Positions 11,392 through 20,401 of a DNA stretch of 64,000 nt are shown here, piece by piece (position 1 is the stretch's first letter; each line of letters starts with the position of its first letter). Origin of the DNA: Pseudoxanthomonas sp. PXM03 (GTDB lineage: Bacteria > Pseudomonadota > Gammaproteobacteria > Xanthomonadales > Xanthomonadaceae); the NCBI RefSeq assembly GCF_014852005.1, contig NZ_JACVAU010000002.1:310001-374000 (forward strand), given 5' to 3'. The translations under genes were made by a program, and so were the position numbers. Under the pieces are notes generated by a model, which worked only from the letters and a program-made list of their open reading frames with translations, ran no database searches and was not told the origin of the DNA.

Positions 11392-13281
11392 ATGAGCAGC
11401 CGCTACAACGCCGCCGACATCGAAGTCCTCTCCGGCCTTGACCCCGTCAAGCGCCGCCCAGGCATGTACACGGACACTTCGCGCCCGAACCATCTGGCGC
11501 AGGAAGTCATCGACAACGCAGTGGACGAGGCGCTGGCCGGACACGCCGGCAGCATCGAAGTCACGCTGTTCAAGGATGGCAGCTGCGAAGTCAGCGACGA
11601 CGGTCGCGGCATGCCGGTGGACATCCATCCCGAAGAGAAGATCCCGGGCGTGGAACTGATCCTCACCCGGCTACATGCGGGCGGCAAGTTCAGCAACAAG
11701 AACTACACCTTCTCCGGCGGCCTGCATGGCGTGGGTGTCAGCGTGGTCAACGCGCTGTCCACCCTGGTGGAAGTGCACATCAAGCGCGACGGCAGCGAGC
11801 ACCGCATCACCTTCCGCAACGGCGACCGCGCCTCGCCGCTGGAAGTCGTCGGCAGCGTGGGCAAGAAGAACACCGGCACCCGCGTGCGCTTCTGGGCCGA
11901 TCCCAAGTATTTCGACACGCCCAAATTCAACGTGCGCGCGCTCAAGCACCTGCTGCGCGCCAAGGCGGTGCTCTGCCCCGGCCTGAATGTCACCCTGTTC
12001 GACGAAGCCAGCGGCGAGCGCGACAGCTGGCACTACGAGGACGGCCTGCGCGATTACCTGCGGGGCGAAATGGCGGGCCGCGAACTGCTGCCGCCGGACA
12101 TCTTCGTCGGCCAGTTGAAGAAGGACAGCGAGGTCGTCGACTGGGCCGTGGCCTGGGTGCCGGAAGGTGAACTGGTGCAGGAAAGCTACGTCAACCTGAT
12201 CCCCACTGCGCAGCACGGCACGCATGTGAACGGCCTGCGCAGCGGCCTGACCGATGCGTTGCGCGAATTCTGCGATTTCCGCAACCTGCTGCCGCGCGGC
12301 GTGAAACTGGCGCCGGAAGATGTGTGGGACCGCGTGGCCTTCGTGCTGTCGCTGAAGATGACCGATCCGCAGTTCAGCGGCCAGACCAAGGAACGCCTGT
12401 CGTCGCGCCAGGCCGCCGGCTTCATCGAAGGCGCCGCCCACGATGCCTTCAGCCTGTGGCTGAACCAGCACGTTGAGCTGGGCGAGAAGATCGCGCAGAT
12501 CGCCATCGAGCGCGCCAGTGCGCGCCTGAAGACCGAGAAGCAGGTCATCCGCAAGAAGGTCACCCAGGGCCCCGCCCTGCCCGGCAAGTTGGCCGACTGC
12601 ATCAGCCAGGACCTGTCGCGCACGGAGCTGTTCCTGGTGGAAGGCGACTCCGCAGGCGGCAGCGCCAAGCAGGCGCGCGACAAGGATTTCCAGGCCATCC
12701 TGCCGTTGCGCGGCAAGATCCTGAACACCTGGGAAGTCGCCAGCACGTCGGTGCTCGCTTCCGACGAAGTGCACAACCTCGCCATCGCCATCGGCTGCGA
12801 TCCCGGCAAGGACGACATCAGCGGGCTGCGCTACGGCAAGGTCGTGATCCTGGCCGACGCCGACTCCGACGGCCTCCACATCGCCACGCTCCTGGCCGCC
12901 CTGTTCCTGCGCCATTTCCCGGCGCTGGTGCAGGCAGGCCACGTGTTCGTCGCCATGCCGCCGCTGTTCCGCGTGGATGTGGGCAAACAGGTGTTCTATG
13001 CGCTGGACGAGGAAGAGAAGCGCCTGCTGCTGGAGAAGATCGAGCGCGAAAAGATCCGTGGCCAGGTCAACACGACCCGCTTCAAGGGGCTCGGCGAAAT
13101 GAACCCCGCCCAGTTGCGCGAATCCACCATCCACCCCGATACGCGGCGGCTCGTGCAGCTGACCGTGGACGACAGCTTGCAGACGCACGGCCTGATGGAC
13201 ATGCTGCTGGCCAAGAAGCGTGCGGGCGACCGCAAGACGTGGCTGGAAGCGAAGGGCGACCTGGCGTCCCTGGAAGTCTGA
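11392..13281 (+). CDS. parE: DNA topoisomerase IV subunit B
   Basis: 629 aa from ATG 11392; the frame is open far upstream, but the conserved N-terminus is MSSRYNAADIEVLSGLDPVK. GHKL ATPase motifs: DNAVDEALAG, DDGRGMPVDIHPEE, GGKFSNKNYTFSGGLHGVGVS. TOPRIM: FLVEGDSAGGSAKQARD and DADSDGLHIATL. The C-terminal GLGEMNPAQL and the length near 630 aa separate it from GyrB (about 800 aa). With ParC it decatenates chromosomes. It is not in an operon with parC in this window. Confidence 0.95.
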   Translation: MSSRYNAADIEVLSGLDPVKRRPGMYTDTSRPNHLAQEVIDNAVDEALAGHAGSIEVTLFKDGSCEVSDDGRGMPVDIHPEEKIPGVELILTRLHAGGKFSNKNYTFSGGLHGVGVSVVNALSTLVEVHIKRDGSEHRITFRNGDRASPLEVVGSVGKKNTGTRVRFWADPKYFDTPKFNVRALKHLLRAKAVLCPGLNVTLFDEASGERDSWHYEDGLRDYLRGEMAGRELLPPDIFVGQLKKDSEVVDWAVAWVPEGELVQESYVNLIPTAQHGTHVNGLRSGLTDALREFCDFRNLLPRGVKLAPEDVWDRVAFVLSLKMTDPQFSGQTKERLSSRQAAGFIEGAAHDAFSLWLNQHVELGEKIAQIAIERASARLKTEKQVIRKKVTQGPALPGKLADCISQDLSRTELFLVEGDSAGGSAKQARDKDFQAILPLRGKILNTWEVASTSVLASDEVHNLAIAIGCDPGKDDISGLRYGKVVILADADSDGLHIATLLAALFLRHFPALVQAGHVFVAMPPLFRVDVGKQVFYALDEEEKRLLLEKIEREKIRGQVNTTRFKGLGEMNPAQLRESTIHPDTRRLVQLTVDDSLQTHGLMDMLLAKKRAGDRKTWLEAKGDLASLEV

Positions 13282-13354
13282 TCGCGACTGTTTGTTGCAC
13301 GGGGACCGTTACGACGACCTCGTGCTCAGCCTTCGGCATTGGCGCGGCCCGTCC

Positions 13355-14716
13355 TTACCAGGCGTCCGCGCGGATGCGCGCCACCAGCGCCTCCAGTGCT
13401 CCCGCAAACGCATCGGCATCCCGTAGCCGGACCTGGAAGATCAGCCTGCCGTCCGGGGCTTCCTCGCGCGTCCATTCACCCGATCCCGGGACCTCGCCGA
13501 GTTCCACGCGCAAGATCGTCGCTGCCTCTTCGGGCACCTGGTCCGCGGGCGCCTCGCTGACGACGGTCAGCGCGCGCACCTGCATCCGCGTGCGCAACGC
13601 GTGCTGCAGCCTGCCCGCTACGTCACGCCCTTCCGACGTCACCAGGACCAGGTGCTGCAGCAGTACATCCGGGTCGGCACGTGCGTCCGGCAGGGCGCGA
13701 TCGAACGCAGCGGCCCATCCGGCCATGAGCGCCTCGTCCATGGGAGCGTTGGCGTCCAGACGCGCGTAGACCGCGGGCGCGATGGCCCGCGCATAGGCAT
13801 CGATGACGGAATCGTCGTACCAGGGTGCGGTGTCGTCGCTGCCCGCCATGCGCCGGTAGGCCCACCCATTGCCCACGGCTGTCGCCAAGGCTTCGTTGAG
13901 CCAGGCTTCGGCGTAGCGTCGGTTGGGTGACGGCGCATCGCGGAAAGCCGCTCGGATGCGGTCCACCTGCGCGAGTGGCTGGCCGCCGAACAGGACATGC
14001 GCTACCTCGTGCACCACCACGCTCGCGTAGGCCGTGTAATCACGGCTGTCCACCGGCATGAAGCTGCGCACGACCTGTCCGTTGACCGTGGCGCTGAACG
14101 AGCCCCCACCTGCTGGGACGGGGGACAGGCCGATGGTCCAGGGCACATCAGCGGCGCGGGGCGAGCCATAGAACCTGGCCGTCGCGGCGAGCAGCATGTC
14201 CACCCTGTGCTTGCGCATGTGGTCGCGCACGCCATCCGCCATGGTGGACGCCTCGCGTGCCAACGGCCTTTCCACTGTTTCGACATAGCGGGGTTCGATC
14301 GCCGCAAGCGCCTCGAGGACGATCTGCCTGTCCTCGGCGTCGTAGTCCACGACGATACGTCGCTCGAACGTCTTCAGGTCGGGTGAAAGAACGGCGGCAT
14401 CCTGCAGCCTCCACCAGGGCGACGACCATTGCCCGTAGCCTCGAGGCCGCGCTTCCGTGGCGCGCACATCGCGCCACCGGTCCATGCCGCAGAACCGGCG
14501 CAGGCGATCCGCATCGAGTGCACTCGGTGCTGCTACGTCCGCGAGCGCCTTTCGCAATGCCGGCGACGCCTCATCACCTCCGCAGTAAGACAGCGCCAGA
14601 TCCAGCAGGCCTTGAAGCCTGTTGATCCGGACGTCCAGCAAGGGAGCCGCCGCCGCCGATGCGCCCTGTGCTGCCGTGAGCGAGAGCAATACCAGCAAGA
14701 AAGCGGAACGGGTCAT
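13355..14716 (-). CDS. Secreted HExxH metallopeptidase-like protein, uncharacterised
   Basis: 453 aa from ATG 14716. A signal peptide ends near AQGASA. A zinc-peptidase motif HEVAH is at 236-240, with a plausible third ligand Glu275 in WLNEALATA; HExxH plus an NEAxA glutamate about 35 residues later is a gluzincin arrangement. The rest is not recognised. A periplasmic or secreted zinc-dependent protease is inferred from these motifs alone. Convergent with parE; divergent from the YbdK-type gene, 106 bp away. Confidence 0.6.
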   Translation of the reverse strand: MTRSAFLLVLLSLTAAQGASAAAAPLLDVRINRLQGLLDLALSYCGGDEASPALRKALADVAAPSALDADRLRRFCGMDRWRDVRATEARPRGYGQWSSPWWRLQDAAVLSPDLKTFERRIVVDYDAEDRQIVLEALAAIEPRYVETVERPLAREASTMADGVRDHMRKHRVDMLLAATARFYGSPRAADVPWTIGLSPVPAGGGSFSATVNGQVVRSFMPVDSRDYTAYASVVVHEVAHVLFGGQPLAQVDRIRAAFRDAPSPNRRYAEAWLNEALATAVGNGWAYRRMAGSDDTAPWYDDSVIDAYARAIAPAVYARLDANAPMDEALMAGWAAAFDRALPDARADPDVLLQHLVLVTSEGRDVAGRLQHALRTRMQVRALTVVSEAPADQVPEEAATILRVELGEVPGSGEWTREEAPDGRLIFQVRLRDADAFAGALEALVARIRADAW

Positions 14717-14822
14717 GTGATGTCTGCTTTGGGAGAAGGATCTACAGGAGATGCAGCCGACACCGGAAAGGTCGCAGCCGGGTTGAACAGGGCATTCACT
14801 TGCCCCGTGCGATAACCGAGGC

Positions 14823-15965
14823 ATGACGCATCCGCCGGAATATGCATCGCACCCCTACACCTTCGGCCTGGAAGAAGAGTATTTCCTTGTGCGCCGCAAT
14901 GGTCGCCGGCTGCGGCACATGCCGCGCCGCTTCTTCGAGGCATGCCGCTCGGCACTGGGCGAGCGCTTCGGCAGCGAGATGCTGCAGACGCAGGTGGAAG
15001 TGCAGACGGAGGTGCATGACGACCCGCGCGCCGCAGCGCGTGACCTCCTCACGCTGCGTCGCACGGTCGGCGGGATTGCACACACGCATGGCCTCGGCAT
15101 CCTGTCGGCAGGCACGCATCCGTTGGCGCAGTGGCGCGGTCAGCGCAGCACCGACAAGCCCCATTACGACCAGGTGATGGACGAGCTGCAGATGCTCGGC
15201 CACCGCAACCTGCTGTGCGGCCTGCATGTGCACGTACAACCAGCCGATCCGGCGCAACGTGTGCCGTTGATGGCGCGCATGCAGCCGTTCCTGCCACTGC
15301 TGCTGGCCCTGAGCACCTCGTCACCGTTCTGGATGGGACATGCCACCGGCCTGATGGGCTACCGGCAGACGGCGTACCAGGAGATTCCCCGCACCGGCCT
15401 GCCGCCGCTGTTCCGCGACCAGACCGAATACAACCACTACGTGCAGCGCATGGTGGACGGGCGAGCCATTCGTGATGCGAGTTTCCTGTGGTGGGCACTT
15501 CGACCGTCACTCGCCTTCCCGACCCTGGAGCTGCGCGTCACCGACGCCTGCACCGACCCACGCGATGCACTGGCGATCGCGCAGCTGTTCCGCTGCCTGA
15601 TCCGGCACCTGGAGCGAGCGCCGCAGTTGCACGACCGACTGCAGGCTGGCGAGCAGGCGGTGATCGCGGAGAACCTCTGGCGCGCCCAACGCCACGGCTT
15701 CGACGCGGGCCTGATCGATCTCGGCAGCCGTCGGCTGGTGTCGGTGCGTGAAATGCTGGAGAGCACCCTGGACGCCCTGGCACCGGACATCGCGGCGCTG
15801 AGTTGCGAGACCCAGATCGAACGTGTGTGGCGCATCCTCGAAGATGGCACGAGCGCGCACCGGCAACTGCAGCAGTACCAGGCACGCAGGCTGGCCGGCG
15901 ATACGCATGGCGACGCGCTGGCCCAGGTGGTGGAGTGGCTGGCGACGGCCAGCGTACCGGCCTGA
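14823..15965 (+). CDS. YbdK-family carboxylate-amine ligase (glutamate-cysteine ligase-like)
   Basis: 380 aa. The N-terminus YTFGLEEEYFLV is the ATP-grasp-like GCS2 signature. QTQVEVQTEVHDD, HRNLLCGLHVHVQPADP and the central YNHYVQRMVDGRAIRD/WWALRPS stretch fit the YbdK branch, which has weak gamma-glutamylcysteine synthetase activity in E. coli. The true substrate is unknown. The gene is convergent with the EamA transporter, 7 bp away. Confidence 0.85.
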   Translation: MTHPPEYASHPYTFGLEEEYFLVRRNGRRLRHMPRRFFEACRSALGERFGSEMLQTQVEVQTEVHDDPRAAARDLLTLRRTVGGIAHTHGLGILSAGTHPLAQWRGQRSTDKPHYDQVMDELQMLGHRNLLCGLHVHVQPADPAQRVPLMARMQPFLPLLLALSTSSPFWMGHATGLMGYRQTAYQEIPRTGLPPLFRDQTEYNHYVQRMVDGRAIRDASFLWWALRPSLAFPTLELRVTDACTDPRDALAIAQLFRCLIRHLERAPQLHDRLQAGEQAVIAENLWRAQRHGFDAGLIDLGSRRLVSVREMLESTLDALAPDIAALSCETQIERVWRILEDGTSAHRQLQQYQARRLAGDTHGDALAQVVEWLATASVPA

Positions 15966-15972
15966 CGACTGC

Positions 15973-16956
15973 TCAGCGCACGATGGCCTTCTGCTGCGAC
16001 ACCACGAAAACACCCGCCATCACCAACACCGTACCCGCGACCTGCCACGGCCCCACCGGCTCGCCCAGCAACAACAGGCTGAGCACGATGGTCGACACCG
16101 GCCCGATCATCCCGACCTGCGCCGCGAGTGCAGAACCGATCCGGGCCACCGCCATCATGACCGCCAGTACCGGCAACACCGTACATAGCGTGCCGTTGAC
16201 CAACGAAAGTGCGTACACCTCCCATGGCAACACCAGCGCACCGAGCGGCCGGAGCAGCAGGAACTGGAGCAGGCAAAGCACGCTGGCCACACTGCTGGCG
16301 TACGCCGTGAGGCGTACCGCACCGACGCGCGCCACCACTTCACCGCTGCCAACGAGGTAGAGCGCATAGGCCAGCGCACTGCCGAACACCAGCACGCTGC
16401 CGAGCGCGATGTTGGAACCGCCTGCCTGCAGGTCATGGCCAAATGCCAGGGCCACGCCGGCATAGCTGACCCCCAGCGCCCACGCCTGCCTGCGCGAGAT
16501 GCGCTTGCGGAACGCCAACCCGCCGATCAGCGCCGCCAACGTCGGCGTGAGGTACAGGATCAACCTCTCCAGCGTGGCGGTGATGTACGCCAGACCCGCG
16601 AAGTCGAGGAAACTGGCCAGGTAGTAGCCGAGGAAACCCAGCAGCAGGATTCTGCCCAGGTCATCCTTCGACAGCGCCGCGCTGCGCCGCGCGGCCCACA
16701 ATCCCATCAGCAGGAAGAACGGAAACGCAACCAGCATGCGCAGCGCAAGCAAGGTCACCGCGTCGGCACCGTAGCGATAGCCCAGCTTGACGATGATCGC
16801 CTTGCCGGAAAAGGCGATGGCACCCATTGCGGCGAGCAGCAGGCCGGAGCGGCTGACCGCGTGCAGGCCCGGTCGCGCCTGCGGCGCTTCCACTGCCTCG
16901 GCCGGCGCCACGTCGAGTGGCTGCGCCAGTTCGTCTTCCGCTTGCGGCTGTGTCAT
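15973..16956 (-). CDS. EamA/DMT-family transporter
   Basis: 327 aa. The acidic N-terminal tail of about 30 residues is unusual for the family. About ten hydrophobic segments follow in two EamA repeats (GAIAFSGKAIIVKLGYRYGADAVTLLALRM in the first). Drug/metabolite or amino-acid export across the inner membrane is the family role; the substrate is unknown. It is 10 bp downstream of hutG and likely co-transcribed. Confidence 0.85.
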   Translation of the reverse strand: MTQPQAEDELAQPLDVAPAEAVEAPQARPGLHAVSRSGLLLAAMGAIAFSGKAIIVKLGYRYGADAVTLLALRMLVAFPFFLLMGLWAARRSAALSKDDLGRILLLGFLGYYLASFLDFAGLAYITATLERLILYLTPTLAALIGGLAFRKRISRRQAWALGVSYAGVALAFGHDLQAGGSNIALGSVLVFGSALAYALYLVGSGEVVARVGAVRLTAYASSVASVLCLLQFLLLRPLGALVLPWEVYALSLVNGTLCTVLPVLAVMMAVARIGSALAAQVGMIGPVSTIVLSLLLLGEPVGPWQVAGTVLVMAGVFVVSQQKAIVR

Positions 16957-16966
16957 GGCGACCGCT

Positions 16967-17743
16967 TCACGCCAGCGTGCATTCCAGCAGGCGACGGATC
17001 AGCCCCTGCGTGCGCGCGGCGCGCTCGGGCAGGTAGGCGAAGCTGTCTTCGTCCATGTAGTTCAGCTGCGCCAGTTCGAGCTGCACCGCCTGGATGTCCC
17101 GGGTGACATCGGCGTAATGACGGGTGATGTAGCCGCCGCGGAATCGACCATTCACGACGAAGCTGAAATCCACCTGCGACGCAAGCACGCCTTCCAGCGC
17201 GTGCCGCAGGCCCGGCGAACAGCTCGCTCCACCGGCGGTACCGAGATTGAAATCCGGCAGGCGACCCTCGAACAGGAACGGCACCTCGCTGCGGATGGAG
17301 TGGCCTTCCCACAACACGACGCGCCCGTGCGCTTCGTGGAGGCGCGCGATCTCGGCCTGCAGGGCTCGATGATAGGGGCGCCAGTAGGTGTCCACGCGTG
17401 CCGCGATCTCCTCCGGCGTCGGCTCCTGTCCCGGCAGGTAGACGGACTCGCCGCTGAAACGCACGACGGGGCACAGGCCGGTGGTGTTCTGGCCCGGATA
17501 GAGCGAGACATCATCCTCGGGCCGGTTGAGGTCGACCACATAGCGCGAGTACGCAGGCACGATGATCGATGCGCCGAGTCCGCGCGCGAAGGCATACAGC
17601 TCGGCGACATGCCAGTCGGTATCAGGCACGCGGCGTGCCTCGGTCGTCAGGCGCGCAGCGAGTTCGTCCGGCAGCGCGGTGCCGTGGTGCGGCAGGCTGA
17701 TGAGCAGCGGCGTCGTGCCGCGATGCAGGGTGTAGGTGTCCAT
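16967..17743 (-). CDS. hutG: N-formylglutamate deformylase
   Basis: 258 aa. It hydrolyses N-formyl-L-glutamate to glutamate and formate, the last step of the five-step histidine degradation route. Family motifs are ISLPHHGTALP, DTDWHVAELYAFA, YSRYVVDLNRPEDD, LWEGHSIRSEVP and FNLGTAGGASC. No other hut gene is in the window; the neighbours are an EamA transporter and gor. It may therefore belong to a dispersed pathway or serve general N-formyl amino acid turnover. Confidence 0.88.
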   Translation of the reverse strand: MDTYTLHRGTTPLLISLPHHGTALPDELAARLTTEARRVPDTDWHVAELYAFARGLGASIIVPAYSRYVVDLNRPEDDVSLYPGQNTTGLCPVVRFSGESVYLPGQEPTPEEIAARVDTYWRPYHRALQAEIARLHEAHGRVVLWEGHSIRSEVPFLFEGRLPDFNLGTAGGASCSPGLRHALEGVLASQVDFSFVVNGRFRGGYITRHYADVTRDIQAVQLELAQLNYMDEDSFAYLPERAARTQGLIRRLLECTLA

Positions 17744-17779
17744 GCCGCCATTGTATCGCCGCCCCCACCGGGGCAGGCG

Positions 17780-19135
17780 TCAGCGCAGGAGCACCACTTC
17801 CTCGGCGCTGGTGGGATGGATGGCCATCGTGTCGTGCAGGTCGGCCAGGGTGATGCCCTTCTTCAACGCCACCGCGAACCCCTGCAGCATTTCGTCGGCC
17901 CCCTCGCCCAGCAGATGCAGGCCGACCACGCGCCGGTCGTCGCCCGTGCAGACCAGCTTGAACAGGCTGCGCTGCGGCGAATCGGCCAGTGCATGCAGCA
18001 TCGGCCTGAAGCGCGTCGCATATACGCTCACCTGCTCGCCGAAGCAGGCACGTGCCTCGGCTTCGGTCAGACCCACTTTTCCGACCGGCGGATGGGAGAA
18101 CACCACCGTGGCGATGTTGCGGTAGTCGAGCTTCGCATCGGCCTGTCCACCGAACACGCGATCCATCAGGCGACGTGCCGCCGCGATGGCCACGGGCGTC
18201 AGTGCCGCCTGTCCCGTCACGTCGCCCACGGCGCAGATCCCGGCGACCGAGGTGTTCTGGTACGCGTCCACCTGGACGAATCCGCGTGCATCGATCGCCA
18301 CGCCCGCCTTGTCCAGGCCCATGCCGGACCTATTGGGTGTACGCCCCGTCGCGAAAATCAGCGCGTCGAAGCGCTCGCTGCGCGTCCCGTCCACCGCCAA
18401 TACCGTCACTCCGCCCCCGGATGCCTCCTCCAGCGCTGCCACGGCATGTCCGAAATGCAGACGCACCCCGTGCTGGCGCATGTCATCCGCCAGCTCCGCG
18501 GTGATCTGCTCGTCGAAGCCGTCCAACAACCGTTGACCGCGCACGAAAAGTTCCACCTGGCTGCCAAGCGCCTGCAACACGCCGGCCAGTTCGACCGCCA
18601 CGTAACCACCGCCCACGATCGCCACGCGGGGAGGCGCCGCGCACAGGTTGAAGAAGTCATCCGAGACCATGCCGAGCCCTGCGCCAGGAATCTCCGGTCG
18701 TGATGGCCGGCCCCCTGTCGCAATCAGCACCTGCCTGCCTTGCAGCGCCACGCCGTCTGCGTTGACCACGGTGTGCGCGTCGCTGAAATGGCCATGGCAA
18801 GGCATCAGCACCACGCCACTTTCATCCAGCCGCTTGCGATAGCTGGCATGGATGCCGGCGATGTAGCGCTGGCGATGGACGATGAACTCCTTCCAGTCCA
18901 GCGTGGGCGGCGCGACGTCGAAGCCCAGCGATGATGCCAAGGCGATCTTCTGCGACAGTTCGGCGGCCAGCCACATCGCCTTTTTGGGCACGCAGCCCAC
19001 GTTGACGCAGGTGCCTCCCAGCTCCCTGGGTTCCAGCAACGCCACCTTCGCACCATGCGACGCTGCCCGGAATGCGCCGGCCAGGCCGCCCGAGCCGCCC
19101 CCCATCACGATCAGGTCGAATTCCTGCGGCTTCAT
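17780..19135 (-). CDS. gor: Glutathione-disulfide reductase
   Basis: 451 aa from ATG 19135. FAD loop GGGSGGLAGAFRAASHG, redox-active pair Cys43/Cys48 in GGTCVNVGCVPKK, NADPH loop VGGGYVAVELAGVLQALG and the C-terminal HPTSAEE catalytic His-Glu motif are present. It reduces oxidised glutathione with NADPH in the cytoplasm. It overlaps the upstream amino-acid oxidase gene by 4 bp (ATGA). Confidence 0.92.
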   Translation of the reverse strand: MKPQEFDLIVMGGGSGGLAGAFRAASHGAKVALLEPRELGGTCVNVGCVPKKAMWLAAELSQKIALASSLGFDVAPPTLDWKEFIVHRQRYIAGIHASYRKRLDESGVVLMPCHGHFSDAHTVVNADGVALQGRQVLIATGGRPSRPEIPGAGLGMVSDDFFNLCAAPPRVAIVGGGYVAVELAGVLQALGSQVELFVRGQRLLDGFDEQITAELADDMRQHGVRLHFGHAVAALEEASGGGVTVLAVDGTRSERFDALIFATGRTPNRSGMGLDKAGVAIDARGFVQVDAYQNTSVAGICAVGDVTGQAALTPVAIAAARRLMDRVFGGQADAKLDYRNIATVVFSHPPVGKVGLTEAEARACFGEQVSVYATRFRPMLHALADSPQRSLFKLVCTGDDRRVVGLHLLGEGADEMLQGFAVALKKGITLADLHDTMAIHPTSAEEVVLLR

Positions 19136-20382
19136 GCAAATCGCTCCGGTCGGTAGGGCAAGGGATCGAGAGCCGGGGTGCGGCCCGTCATCAGGTCGGC
19201 CATCAACTGGCCGGTCGCCGTGCTCATGCTGATGCCGAGCATGCCGTGGCCCGCCGCCATCCACACGTGACGATGGCCGGGCACGCGCCCCAACAACGGA
19301 AGATCATCCCATGTCATCGGGCGCCACCCGTACCAGCGCTCGTGCACTTCGGCACCGAAGGGCTCACGCAGGAACTCGCGCGCGCCGCGTTCGAGGGCAG
19401 CCAGCCGCGTCTCGTTGAGGGTGTCGTCAAGGCCCGAGAATTCCATCGTGCTCCCTAACCGGAAGCCGCTTTCCCACACGGTCACGCAGACCGAGCGATC
19501 CTTCAGCACCATCGGGTGACGCGGCACGCGCAGAGGCCGCGCGTAGGTGATCGAATAGCCCTTGCCTGGCTGGATGGGCGCCTTCAATCCCAGCGTGCGC
19601 GCGAACGCTGGCGTCCAGGCACCCAGTGCGATGACGGCATCATGTCCCGCGCGCGTGCCCTGCGCCGTTGCCAGCCGCACGCCGGTGGAGGTCGTTTCGA
19701 GCCTTTCCACGCGGCAGTGTTCTTCGATGACACCCCCGCGCTCGCGCACCACGCGCGCGAGTTCCGCCACATAACGGTCCGGACGCAGCCGCGCATCGCC
19801 GGGAAACCGGATGGCGCCCGCGACGCCAGGCAGCATGGCGGGTTCCTCGCGCTCGTAGTCCTTGCCGCCGAACACCTGCGTGGCAATGCCGAACTCCGCC
19901 AGTGCCGTGCATTCATCCACATATCGCTGGAATCTGCGTGGATCGCGGAACACGTAGTCGAGTCCTTCCTCCTCGAACTCGCACTCCAGTCGATAGCGAC
20001 CTACCCAGTCCGTCAGCCGGGCCCGTGCATCATTGAGCAATGCGGCACGCGCCTGCGTACTGCGACGCCAGTCGCGCAGGTTGCAGCGGGCGGCGAAGCG
20101 CAGCAGCCAGTGCCACAGCGCGGGATCGACGCGGGGCTTGAGGTAGAGCGGCGCATCCGGCGTGAACATCCACCGCAATGCCTGTGCCACCACGCCCGGC
20201 GCGGCCAGGGGTGGCGCGTGGCTGGGCGTGATGGTGCCGCAGTTGCCATGCGAGGCGCCGCCGCCGACGCGGGCGGCGTCCAGCACGCGCACGCCGCGGC
20301 CTGCTTCGAGCAGTGCCAGCGCGGTCGCCAGGCCAATGGCACCGCCACCGATGATCAGGACGTCGTCGCGGGGAATATCCAC
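19132..20382 (-). CDS. FAD-dependent D-amino-acid dehydrogenase family protein
   Basis: 416 aa from GTG 20382. An N-terminal Rossmann FAD motif (IIGGGAIGLATALALLEAG) is followed by GASHGNCGTITPSHAPPLAAPG, typical of DadA-like enzymes. WYGWRPMTWDDLPLLG and AAGHGMLGISMSTATG at the C-terminus are DAO-fold landmarks. Oxidative deamination of a D-amino acid or a hydroxyproline-type substrate is expected; the specificity cannot be read. It sits between a DUF418 protein (19-bp gap) and gor (4-bp overlap). Confidence 0.85.
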   Translation of the reverse strand: MDIPRDDVLIIGGGAIGLATALALLEAGRGVRVLDAARVGGGASHGNCGTITPSHAPPLAAPGVVAQALRWMFTPDAPLYLKPRVDPALWHWLLRFAARCNLRDWRRSTQARAALLNDARARLTDWVGRYRLECEFEEEGLDYVFRDPRRFQRYVDECTALAEFGIATQVFGGKDYEREEPAMLPGVAGAIRFPGDARLRPDRYVAELARVVRERGGVIEEHCRVERLETTSTGVRLATAQGTRAGHDAVIALGAWTPAFARTLGLKAPIQPGKGYSITYARPLRVPRHPMVLKDRSVCVTVWESGFRLGSTMEFSGLDDTLNETRLAALERGAREFLREPFGAEVHERWYGWRPMTWDDLPLLGRVPGHRHVWMAAGHGMLGISMSTATGQLMADLMTGRTPALDPLPYRPERFA

Positions 20383-20401
20383 CCTGTCAGTCTAGTCGCT
20401 A

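Noticed and set aside
11671..13188. 505-codon minus-strand open frame
   Set aside because: Fully antisense to parE, whose domains are unambiguous. Composition is shadow-like.
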